The position numbers and the translations under genes were made by a program. The notes under the pieces are model-generated. The model was not told the DNA's origin. It worked only from the letters and a program-made list of their open reading frames with translations, and did not search any database. Source: an uncultured Collinsella sp. (GTDB taxonomy: Bacteria; Actinomycetota; Coriobacteriia; Coriobacteriales; Coriobacteriaceae). Taken from it: DNA of 12,988 bases. The DNA is taken from contig CAJLRE010000055.1 in NCBI GenBank assembly GCA_905208975.1, positions 1 through 12,988 of the forward strand, written 5' to 3'. Shown in pieces: positions 6,351 to 12,988 of this stretch (its first letter is position 1; each line of letters opens with the position of its first letter).

Positions 6351-7171
6351 AGCGGGCGATCCATCCCATAAAGGCAGATATGATGCGTTTGCACAGGATA
6401 TTTCCGGCGAAGTTTGGTCTTGCGCTTATGCTGGCGTTCGGCCTTCTCTTCGGCATCTTTCTAAAAAACGGAACAACGTTGCTCGCCTTTGGCTATGGCG
6501 TTTGTGGGGAGGATATTGGTTTCCTCTGGAATGCAATCGATCCTTCTGCGCCTGATGAGTCCCTTGCGCGCAGCGCTTTTGCCGGTACATCCCTGTTCGT
6601 TCCACTCATCGTTTGTTTGGTGCTTTTACAGGAGCATGGCTATAAAGAGGGGCACCGAATTTCTTCGGCAAGAGGTCTCAACCGCTTTTATGGGGCTCTA
6701 GCCCATGCATTTTCGTCTGCTTTAATAATTGGCGCAGCGTATAGCGCGCTTTGCCTTCTTCTTTTTGCAATAGCCATAATACGTGGAGGGCATAACTACT
6801 CGCACAACATACTAACTGTATTTTTGCCTGCAATGATAGTCAACGCCGTATTGGTGATATCGGTTGCGCTGGAGACGGTGACCATCTATCGGATAACGGG
6901 CAGCGCTGTATTGAGTGGGGCCGTGGTGATAGTCGGATTTGTCATGAGCTTGACGCTCTACGGAGCCTTCCTTCAGGCACCTATACCATCCTTGCGATGG
7001 ATCTTCTTCCTTCCGGGGCCGTACCTTGGAGTCGGATGTGCCCTTGGGTATAGCGATATGGGGCAGCTGACGCTTCTGGGATATGGCGTGGCAGCCAGCT
7101 GTCTATCGGTATTGATTTACGCTCTCTTGAGCTTTCGCGCTGGGGGTGTGCTCAATGGCTCGTCAGATTAA
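6347..7171 (+). CDS. ABC-2 type permease subunit (first)
   Basis: This 274-aa integral membrane protein has about six membrane segments (roughly 22-40, 78-96, 120-146, 154-177, 184-207 and 242-263), with a large loop after the first. That is the usual ABC-2 exporter topology. No family-specific motif can be named. The start codon overlaps the ATPase stop as ATGA, so translation is coupled and the protein is very likely a membrane partner of that ATPase. The next permease starts inside its last codons. The substrate is unknown; the arrangement of one ATPase and two dissimilar permeases resembles LanFEG and BcrAB-type exporters, but no lantibiotic or resistance gene is next to it. Confidence 0.85.
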   Translation: MKRAIHPIKADMMRLHRIFPAKFGLALMLAFGLLFGIFLKNGTTLLAFGYGVCGEDIGFLWNAIDPSAPDESLARSAFAGTSLFVPLIVCLVLLQEHGYKEGHRISSARGLNRFYGALAHAFSSALIIGAAYSALCLLLFAIAIIRGGHNYSHNILTVFLPAMIVNAVLVISVALETVTIYRITGSAVLSGAVVIVGFVMSLTLYGAFLQAPIPSLRWIFFLPGPYLGVGCALGYSDMGQLTLLGYGVAASCLSVLIYALLSFRAGGVLNGSSD

Positions 7172-7973
7172 AAGACTTCTCCAGTCAGAATTGAAGCATG
7201 TGAGCAAATGGGCGTACGCCTTAATCCTGGTAATTTATGCGTACATGGTGATATTGCAGCTTAATTCTTTCCCGATGTGGTTCTGTAGCCTCCGTGAGAA
7301 CAGTTTCTTGGGTTTTTTCCCAGACCCGACGCTTCGGCTATCGGCGGAGGATGTCCTTCTATTTGGCAATGCAGAGGTTTTTCGCGGTCTGCTGTTCAAC
7401 GTAGCCCCGTTGGCCCATGCATTGTTCTTTCCGTTCATCGCGGCTTGCATTGTGCCGCGCTTTGTCAGTTCGGGCTTTGTCGAGGAACCGTGGGGGTTGT
7501 CGGAGGCTCGGGGAGGGAAGCGTGTGTGCGCTATCGTTGCGCGAGTGGTGCTATCTTCTTTTGCCCTTTTGGGCGCGTTTGTCCTGTCGAGTGTCGTTTT
7601 GTACTGTCTTAACTGCGCAATCGTTTCGGATGCTCAGCAGTATTTCAACCTGCATGTATTTTGCTATCGACTTGTTCTTGCTGCCGCTGCCTGCCTTGCA
7701 TACGTGGTTTCTTGCGTAATCGTTGTTTCCTATTTTGGGTCCGGCTTCGGTCCGATTGGCATGCTGTTGCTTGTCAACGTCGTAGCGATCTACATACAGA
7801 TCGGGGCCAATTCCATGCTTCCGCTTCCAGCCTCGATGCTCATGTGGATTTGCGGCGTGACCCCGTTGGGGAATGGTCAATGCATCTCGATTTTAATTGA
7901 CTGCCTCATAAACGTAGCAAGCGTTTTTATCATTTGCTTTACTGTCGACCGATTGCGGTCGAGATTTCTCTGA
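7155..7973 (+). CDS. ABC-2 type permease subunit (second)
   Basis: This 272-aa membrane protein has about six segments (roughly 19-36, 83-101, 126-150, 169-192, 199-216 and 245-264) and an extracytoplasmic-type loop after the first. It has the same size and topology as the permease before it but little obvious sequence likeness, so the two probably form a heterodimeric channel driven by the ATPase at 5640. The ATG at 7155 is preferred because GGGGGT (7142-7147) lies 7 nt before it; a GTG at 7146 is possible. The gene overlaps the preceding one by 17 nt. It ends the operon, with a GC-rich hairpin 42 nt after the stop. Confidence 0.85.
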   Translation: MARQIKRLLQSELKHVSKWAYALILVIYAYMVILQLNSFPMWFCSLRENSFLGFFPDPTLRLSAEDVLLFGNAEVFRGLLFNVAPLAHALFFPFIAACIVPRFVSSGFVEEPWGLSEARGGKRVCAIVARVVLSSFALLGAFVLSSVVLYCLNCAIVSDAQQYFNLHVFCYRLVLAAAACLAYVVSCVIVVSYFGSGFGPIGMLLLVNVVAIYIQIGANSMLPLPASMLMWICGVTPLGNGQCISILIDCLINVASVFIICFTVDRLRSRFL

Positions 7974-8014
7974 TTGTTTGTGAGGGATAATCATACCGAG
8001 CATATCAAATACAG

Positions 8015-8050
8015 GGGGGGGCGGGCACCGTAGCTGGTGTCCGCCCCCCC
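8015..8050. terminator. GC-rich hairpin between convergent genes, probable bidirectional terminator
   Basis: GGGGGGGCGGGCACC (8015-8029) pairs with GGTGTCCGCCCCCCC (8036-8050): 15 bp with a single G-U pair and a 6-nt loop. It lies between the 3' ends of the exporter operon (plus) and the C26 hydrolase gene (minus). It lacks a T-tract on either side, so it may stop transcription weakly or protect 3' ends. The left arm sits in a run of eight G, prone to slippage. Confidence 0.6.
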
Positions 8051-8084
8051 GGCTTAGGAGGCTTTAACCTGAGTGGTTCGCGAG

Positions 8085-8894
8085 CTAGCGGGCCTGCTTT
8101 ACCTTTGCCGCCGCCTCGACAAACGACTTCCACAGGTTAAAGTCGGTTTCGAGCGTCTTCCACGTGTACTCGGGATGCCATTGCACGCCTAGACAGAATG
8201 GTTGGCCTTCGACCTCGATGCACTCGGGAATACCGTCGGTTGCCTTGGCGACCAAGCGCGTGCTTTTACCCAGACGATCGACGCAGCAGTGATGTGCTGA
8301 GTTGGTCTGGATCAGTCTGTGGCCGCCAAGCGCGCGCTCCAGCAGCGAGCCCGGCATGACTTCGACAGGGTGCACGGGATCGTTGAGCACGTGGGTATGG
8401 CGCCACTGTGTGCGGCCCTCGCGAGCGCCCAGGCTCGGCACGTCCATGCACAGAGTGCCGCCAGTGGCGACATTGAGCAACTGCGTGCCGCGGCAGGTGG
8501 TAAAGAGCGGCTTTTTGGCGCGGAGCACCTCGCCGACCAGCTTAAACTCAAAGCTATCGCGGATCTCACAGCAGAGGGTGGGGTCGTAGGGTCGATCATC
8601 GCCCCAACGTTTGGGATTGACATCGGGGCCGCCGGGAATGGCGATGCCGTCGGCGATATCGACGTAATGACGGATGACCTCAATGTCCTCGGTGATGGAC
8701 ATCTGCAGCGGCAGGCCGCCGGCGGCAAGGATGGCATCGACAAAGACACTTGCGATTTCCTCGTTGGGGGAGAGCGTCTCGCTTAAAAACGGCTTTGCCT
8801 CTTCCCAACGCGGCGCGACGAGGATGAGTGGGCGGTCGGTGGGGGCGACGTCGACATGTGGGGTGTAGGACGATGAAGTGCGAGTTCCGATCAT
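8085..8894 (-). CDS. Peptidase C26 / gamma-glutamyl-GABA hydrolase family protein (PuuD-like)
   Basis: This 269-aa protein has the class-I glutamine amidotransferase fold of the C26 family. GGPDVNP (88-94) is the family motif. TTCRGTQLLNVATGGTL (132-148) holds the nucleophile Cys134 and the conserved NVxxGGTL, and VQWHPE (237-242) holds catalytic His240 and Glu242. Enzymes of this family hydrolyse gamma-glutamyl bonds, for example gamma-glutamyl-GABA in putrescine breakdown, or folate polyglutamates. The exact substrate here is unknown, and no other putrescine-pathway gene is present. It should be cytoplasmic. It follows the amino-acid transporter ATPase on the same strand after 87 nt, without a clear terminator between, so it may be co-transcribed. 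The Shine-Dalgarno before its ATG is weak (GAAAG). Confidence 0.88.
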   Translation of the reverse strand: MIGTRTSSSYTPHVDVAPTDRPLILVAPRWEEAKPFLSETLSPNEEIASVFVDAILAAGGLPLQMSITEDIEVIRHYVDIADGIAIPGGPDVNPKRWGDDRPYDPTLCCEIRDSFEFKLVGEVLRAKKPLFTTCRGTQLLNVATGGTLCMDVPSLGAREGRTQWRHTHVLNDPVHPVEVMPGSLLERALGGHRLIQTNSAHHCCVDRLGKSTRLVAKATDGIPECIEVEGQPFCLGVQWHPEYTWKTLETDFNLWKSFVEAAAKVKQAR

Positions 8895-8981
8895 AGGTGT
8901 TGCTTTCGAATCTAAAGGTGACAGGGCGCATGAGAGACGTAGGACAACACTTTCAATGGATTTGTCCCACGGGGTGGCTGG

Positions 8982-9746
<765 letters not shown>

Positions 9747-9782
9747 GGTGCTCGGCTCCTTATGACTCGAAATGGTAAAGCG

Positions 9783-10616
9783 TTAGCGGATGATGGTCGC
9801 GCCGGTCTTGTGCGAAACGTAGACAGCGGCCTTGTTGATCGCGACGTTGATGAGGATGTAGATGACCGCGATCACCAGATAGACCGATACGAGCGCGTCG
9901 TAGTTGGTGATGAGCACGCGGGCATTTTGCATGAGGTCGGGGTAGCTCACCACATAGGCGACGGTGGTGTCTTTGACGACGACTACAAGCTGCGAAATCA
10001 ACGACGGAATGATAAACCGAATCGCCTGGGGCAATACGATTTTAAAGGTGATTTTGGCCTTGGAGAGACCGAGCGCCTGGGCTGCCTCGACCTGACCACG
10101 CGGCACGGCGTTGACGCCTGCGCGGAAGATCTCGGCAAGTACGCCGGCTGCAGCGAGCGCGACGGGAAGCGTGAGCATCCAAAACGACGGCAGTGAAATC
10201 TTGTACTGAGGCAGCACCAAAAAGAAGAAGTAGATGAACAGCAGGCTCGGCACGCCACGGAAGAAATCGGTGAGCACGCGGCAGACCAGCTGCAGCGGCT
10301 TGATGTCGCTGGTGCGGCCGAGCATAAGGGCTAAGCCCAGCACCAGCGCGATGGCGCCGGCGGTGAGCGCGACCTTTACCGTGCCCTCAAAACCGGCAAG
10401 CAGGAACTTCCAGGTGGTGAGGTGCGTAAAGAAGTACCAGTAATGGACCGAAAGCTGGCCGGTCACATAAAAGCGCTGCAGTACCAGAGCGATGAGCGCG
10501 GCCACGGCAACAAGTGAGATGGCGGTGCCGACGCGAATCTTGGCGCGCATCTTGGGGCCGGGAGCCTCGTAGAGCGCATCGCGCATGGTGAGCGCGGAGG
10601 TGGAGTGCTTGCTCAT
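9783..10616 (-). CDS. Amino-acid ABC transporter permease (GluD-like)
   Basis: This 277-aa membrane protein belongs to the HisM/GlnP permease family. Its cytoplasmic EAA loop, EAAQALGLSKAKITFKIVLP (177-196), is the ATPase contact site. VKDTTVAYVVS (214-224) is another block typical of polar amino-acid permeases. Membrane segments appear near 31-47, 72-99, 123-137, 148-163, 201-213 and 245-262. A hydrophilic N-terminal stretch of about 30 residues precedes the first segment. Its start overlaps the preceding permease stop by 4 bp (ATGA), so translation is coupled. The two permeases probably form a heterodimer. GluD of corynebacteria is the closest relative by layout. Confidence 0.9.
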   Translation of the reverse strand: MSKHSTSALTMRDALYEAPGPKMRAKIRVGTAISLVAVAALIALVLQRFYVTGQLSVHYWYFFTHLTTWKFLLAGFEGTVKVALTAGAIALVLGLALMLGRTSDIKPLQLVCRVLTDFFRGVPSLLFIYFFFLVLPQYKISLPSFWMLTLPVALAAAGVLAEIFRAGVNAVPRGQVEAAQALGLSKAKITFKIVLPQAIRFIIPSLISQLVVVVKDTTVAYVVSYPDLMQNARVLITNYDALVSVYLVIAVIYILINVAINKAAVYVSHKTGATIIR

Positions 10617-11272
10617 CGGAGGATCCTCACCTTCTTATCGATATAGTTGCCAATGTGGCTCACCACAAAGGCCGTGCCCAGGTAGCCGAGCGCCGAGATA
10701 AAGAACGCGGCGACGCCGCCGAGCGAGCGCGTGTTGATGTAGCTCACCACGCCGGTGAGCTCCTGCGGTTTAAGCGGCACCTGACTGCCGAGCGCGGTGG
10801 TGAGCATGACGGCGATAAAGAGGTTGGTCATGGGCAGCACGCTCGAGCGCAGCGCCTGCGGAATCACGATCTTGGCGAGGATACGGCTGAAGCTCATGCC
10901 CAGCGAGCGGGCGGCTTCCACCTGGCCGACACCGACGGTGTTGATGCCGCTCATAAAGTTCTCGGAGCCAAAGGCAGAACCCAAGAGCACCGTGGCGACG
11001 ATGACGCAGGTGCGGTAGGGCAGGACGACCTTGAGCGGCGGCATCGCGTAGACGACGATAATGAGCAGCGCGATGCCGGGGATGTTACGGAAGACCTGGA
11101 CATACAGGTCGCCAAAGACGCGCAGCGGCTTGAGCGGCGACACGCGCATCACGGTGACGGCGACGGCCAGCACCATGGCGATGGCAAACGACTCAAGCGT
11201 CATGCCCCAGGTTGCTAGCAGCGCGTCAATGTAGTTCTGGCCATAGAGCGACCAGAGCTCGGAGAGACTCAT
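10613..11272 (-). CDS. Amino-acid ABC transporter permease (GluC-like)
   Basis: This 219-aa permease has the EAA loop EAARSLGMSFSRILAKIVIP (119-138) and membrane segments near 24-44, 65-79, 88-104, 146-162 and 187-206. The block VFRNIPGIALLIIVVY (60-75) is characteristic of the polar amino-acid permease family. It is of normal length and pairs with the permease whose start overlaps its stop. GGGAGG lies 5 nt before the ATG. The gene for the binding lipoprotein lies upstream across a 138-nt spacer with a terminator-like hairpin, so permease levels are probably set lower than those of the binding protein. Confidence 0.9.
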   Translation of the reverse strand: MSLSELWSLYGQNYIDALLATWGMTLESFAIAMVLAVAVTVMRVSPLKPLRVFGDLYVQVFRNIPGIALLIIVVYAMPPLKVVLPYRTCVIVATVLLGSAFGSENFMSGINTVGVGQVEAARSLGMSFSRILAKIVIPQALRSSVLPMTNLFIAVMLTTALGSQVPLKPQELTGVVSYINTRSLGGVAAFFISALGYLGTAFVVSHIGNYIDKKVRILR

Positions 11273-11286
11273 GCGGACCTCCCGCC

Positions 11287-11322
11287 GATAAGGAAAGGGG
11301 CTCCCGTGTGTACGGAAGCCCC
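11287..11322 (-). terminator. Partial terminator/attenuator between lipoprotein and permease genes
   Basis: On the minus strand, GGGGCTTCCGT pairs with ACGGGAGCCCC (11-bp stem, one G-U pair, ACAC loop, 11297-11322), followed by TTTCCTTAT. The imperfect U-tail suggests partial read-through. The place, after a binding-protein gene and before permease genes, is where many uptake operons lower downstream expression or stabilise the upstream mRNA. Confidence 0.7.
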
Positions 11323-11410
11323 GACAACTCAGTGAAGAAACAGTTTAGCGCAATAAAGCGCACCGTGCGTTTCCGTATGGTTTCGTTGCGGCCGTTACTA
11401 GGCGCGTTGC

Positions 11411-12403
11411 CTAGGCGCCGATCTCGGGCAGCTCGGGAACATTGTTGTCACCCGTGCGGTCACCGATGCAGATCTGCCACAGCTCGGTCCAGGTGCCGTC
11501 GTCCTCAATCTTCTTAAGGAAGTCGTTAACGAAGGCGACGCCGTCGGAATCGAGCGGCAGGCCGATGCCATAGGGCTCCTTGCTGCCGAAGGGCTTGCCG
11601 GCGATCTTATACTTACCGGGCTCGCGGACTAGGGCGCTCTGCTGCATGTTGTTGTCGATGACGTAGGCGTCAACGCGACCCTGCTGGAGTGCCTGGCGGG
11701 CCTCCTCGTCGGTCTTGAACTCCTGCTGGCTGGCCTTGGGAGCGAGCTCCTCCAGGATGGCAGGGCCGTTGGAGCCGGACTGGACGGCGACGTTCTTGTC
11801 GGCCAGGTCGTCGACGCTCTTGATGTCGTCGTTGTCGGCGAGCACCAGGATGGCCTGCTGGGTGTAGTAGTAGGGACCGGCAAAGGAGACGAGCTTCTTA
11901 CGCTCGTCAGTGATGGTGTAGGTGGCAAAGACGGCGTCGACCTGGCCGTTCTGCAGGACGGACTCGCGCGTGTCCGAGGTCACCTGGGTGATCTCGACCT
12001 TGTTCTCGCCCAGAATGTAGTTGGACAGAAGCTGCGCGATGCCGGCGTCGAAACCGCGGGTCTGACCGTCCTTCTCGTTGAGGAGGGAGAACAGCGTGGA
12101 GGTCTGGACGCCACCGATCTTAAAGACGCCGGCGTCCTTGACGGCCGTCGCCCAGGCGCTGGCGGCGATGGCGTCGTCATCGGCCTTGGGGCCGTTGTCG
12201 ACGAGCTTGTCGAATGCCTTAGCGTCGAGCGTGGTGGAAGCCTCGGTATCCTCGGAGCTCTTGGAGGAGGCGGCGGAGCCCTTGTCGGCCTCGGCGCTGG
12301 TGTCAGAGCAGCCGGCAAGACCAAGGCCGGCGACGGTTGCGAAGCTGGCGGCAACGAAGCCGCGGCGGTCGAGAACGACCTGCTGGGAGAGGTTCTTGCT
12401 CAT
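11411..12403 (-). CDS. Amino-acid-binding lipoprotein (GluB-like, SBP_bac_3)
   Basis: This 330-aa secreted receptor starts with a lipoprotein signal: hydrophobic residues 16-29 and lipobox LAGC with Cys32. DRRGFV (12-17) precedes it and resembles a Tat motif. A Ser/Ala/Asp/Glu-rich linker (33-60) would tether the protein to the membrane. The rest is family-3 solute-binding protein: GFDAGIAQL (117-125), the block VLQNGQVDAVFATYTITDER (149-168) and SFAGPYYYTQQAILV (172-186). These match the GluB glutamate receptor group. It is longer than most relatives because of the linker and the stretch before the binding fold. It has a clear sigma-70-type promoter 44-73 nt upstream. AAAGGTG lies 7 nt before the ATG. 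It should deliver substrate to the permeases encoded after the 138-nt spacer. Confidence 0.92.
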   Translation of the reverse strand: MSKNLSQQVVLDRRGFVAASFATVAGLGLAGCSDTSAEADKGSAASSKSSEDTEASTTLDAKAFDKLVDNGPKADDDAIAASAWATAVKDAGVFKIGGVQTSTLFSLLNEKDGQTRGFDAGIAQLLSNYILGENKVEITQVTSDTRESVLQNGQVDAVFATYTITDERKKLVSFAGPYYYTQQAILVLADNDDIKSVDDLADKNVAVQSGSNGPAILEELAPKASQQEFKTDEEARQALQQGRVDAYVIDNNMQQSALVREPGKYKIAGKPFGSKEPYGIGLPLDSDGVAFVNDFLKKIEDDGTWTELWQICIGDRTGDNNVPELPEIGA

Positions 12404-12446
12404 GGTAGAACACCTTTCTCAATAAAATCCCTAGCGGTTGAGTAGA

Positions 12447-12476
12447 GTTATACCCTATCCCGCTCAGATGGGTCAA
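12447..12476 (-). promoter_or_regulatory. Promoter of the amino-acid transporter operon
   Basis: On the minus strand, TTGACC (12476-12471) and TATAAC (12452-12447) are separated by 18 nt. Each matches its consensus hexamer at five of six positions. Transcription would start near 12440, giving a 5' leader of about 37 nt, too short for a riboswitch. TTATGG and CCATAA (12505-12510, 12524-12529) form a small dyad upstream of the -35 that could be an activator site. Confidence 0.75.
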
Positions 12477-12585
12477 CACGAAATAACTCAGAAACATACT
12501 TACCTTATGGGTTATTCTACCTACCATAAAGGGACAGGCACCTTTGTGGTGGTTCTTGCAGATGCAGCGGCATGCCTTGCTGTTA

Positions 12586-12726
12586 TGTCTCGATCTGTAA
12601 CAGTTAGACGGCCAAAAGGTCTCTATCTGTTACAGATTGAGACAAAGGTCAGGGGCAAAGACGGTTTGTCTAGATCTGTAACAGTTAGACGGGAATTCGG
12701 GCCATAGATGTTACAGATTGAGATAA
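12586..12726. repeat. Two tandem 81-nt units, each an inverted repeat on CTGTWACAG
   Basis: GATCTGTAACAGTTAGACGG occurs at 12592-12611 and again at 12673-12692; TGTTACAGATTGAGA occurs at 12628-12642 and 12709-12723. Both offsets are exactly 81 nt. Within each unit the two elements are reverse complements: arm 12586-12603 pairs with 12627-12644 over 18 bp with one G-U pair, and arm 12667-12684 with 12709-12726 less perfectly. The second and third arms (12627-12646 and 12665-12684) also pair at 18 of 20 positions, so alternative hairpins exclude one another. The array fills the 376-nt space between the dxs-like gene and the transporter gene; the rest of that space holds the operon promoter and the dxs terminator. 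No gene is seen there. A dispersed repeat family or an array of operator sites are both possible. Confidence 0.75.
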
Positions 12727-12741
12727 TCGCGCCGCGAAAAT

Positions 12742-12780
12742 AAAAACCTCCGCAGGGGTGCTTCCCTTGCGGAGGTTTTT
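12742..12780 (-). terminator. Rho-independent terminator of the dxs-like gene
   Basis: AAAAACCTCCGCA (12742-12754) pairs perfectly with TGCGGAGGTTTTT (12768-12780), and GGGG/CCCT extends the stem inward to a 5-nt loop. On the minus strand it begins at the stop codon of the dxs-like gene and ends in TTTTTATTTT. The symmetrical A/T tracts make it able to work in both directions. Confidence 0.92.
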
Positions 12781-12988
12781 TACTCGTTAAGTAGCCTAAC
12801 GGCTTCGGCGGCCATGTTCTCGGCCGTCATGCCGTTCTGAGCGAGCAGCTCGTTGGGGTCGTAGCGGTCGGGGAAGCCCTTGGCGATGCCAAAGGTGCGC
12901 GTGCGCACGGGCGTGCAGGCCAAGTAGCACGCGACGCGCTCGCCCCAGCCGCCGTCCAAGATACCGTCCTCGAGGGTGACGACAACGC
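12780..12988 (-). CDS. dxs: 1-deoxy-D-xylulose-5-phosphate synthase, C-terminal end (partial)
   Basis: Only the last 68 residues are in the window; the gene continues past the right edge. VVVTLEDGILDGGWGERV (1-18 of the visible part) matches the start of the transketolase C-terminal domain, TxEDGxxxGGxG. The final FPDRYDPNELLAQNGMTAEN resembles the DXS tail, in which a proline-containing strand is followed by ELLxxxGLTxE. DXS joins pyruvate and glyceraldehyde 3-phosphate with thiamine diphosphate, the first step of the MEP isoprenoid pathway. The thiamine-binding part is not visible, so another transketolase-like enzyme is possible. The stop codon TAA is at 12782..12780 and overlaps the terminator. 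The next gene on this strand, the transporter lipoprotein, has its own promoter. Confidence 0.75.
   Translation of the reverse strand, partial: VVVTLEDGILDGGWGERVACYLACTPVRTRTFGIAKGFPDRYDPNELLAQNGMTAENMAAEAVRLLNE

Noticed and set aside
12438..12707. 89-codon plus-strand frame upstream of the transporter operon
   Set aside because: It runs through the operon promoter and the tandem repeat array; the translation repeats SRSVTVRR because of the DNA repeat.
12586..12726. CRISPR array
   Set aside because: Only two units, each an inverted repeat rather than a direct repeat with variable spacer, and no cas genes.

Overview
The window reads as chromosomal DNA of a high-GC Gram-positive gut actinobacterium, most likely Coriobacteriia and close to Collinsella. 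This rests on GC- and G/C3-rich codons, purine-rich Shine-Dalgarno sites, a GluB-like actinobacterial amino-acid transporter and the style of the signalling proteins. It is inference; no 16S or marker gene is present. Both edges cut through minus-strand genes.

Layout. 1-1900: the start of a minus-strand gene (possibly a SEC-C protein), a minus-strand radical SAM enzyme (94-870) and a divergent alpha/beta hydrolase (1096-1893). 2105-4366: a two-gene plus-strand signalling operon. A 626-aa protein with a degenerate GGDEF, a receiver and an HD-GYP phosphodiesterase is followed by a free-standing HPt phosphotransfer protein. 4391-4484: a 64-nt hairpin with an extra inverted copy of its outer end, probably a dispersed palindromic repeat. 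4597-7973: a DUF2975 membrane protein with its HTH_26/XRE partner, a rho-independent terminator, then a three-gene ABC-2 exporter. This stretch looks more AT-rich than its surroundings and may have been acquired. A G/C-rich hairpin at 8015-8050 separates it from convergent minus-strand genes.

8085-12403 (minus strand): an amino-acid uptake system in the order binding lipoprotein, permease, permease, ATPase, ending in a class-I glutamine-amidotransferase-fold hydrolase of the gamma-glutamyl-GABA hydrolase type. The lipoprotein has a clear promoter (12447-12476), and a hairpin with a U-rich tail lies between it and the permeases. Upstream, 12586-12726 holds two tandem 81-nt units, each an inverted repeat built on CTGTWACAG. 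The right edge is the 3' end of a dxs-like gene with a strong terminator.

How the genes work together. The first signalling gene pair links phosphotransfer to cyclic-di-GMP breakdown. The DUF2975/XRE pair probably senses or controls an envelope state and may regulate the adjacent exporter, since both leaders carry TATCG/CGATA half-sites. The transporter and C26 hydrolase fit import of glutamate/glutamine-type substrates plus hydrolysis of gamma-glutamyl compounds. The least explained features are the I-site-retaining degenerate GGDEF fused to HD-GYP, the two intergenic inverted-repeat families, and an ABC ATPase with a shortened helical subdomain.
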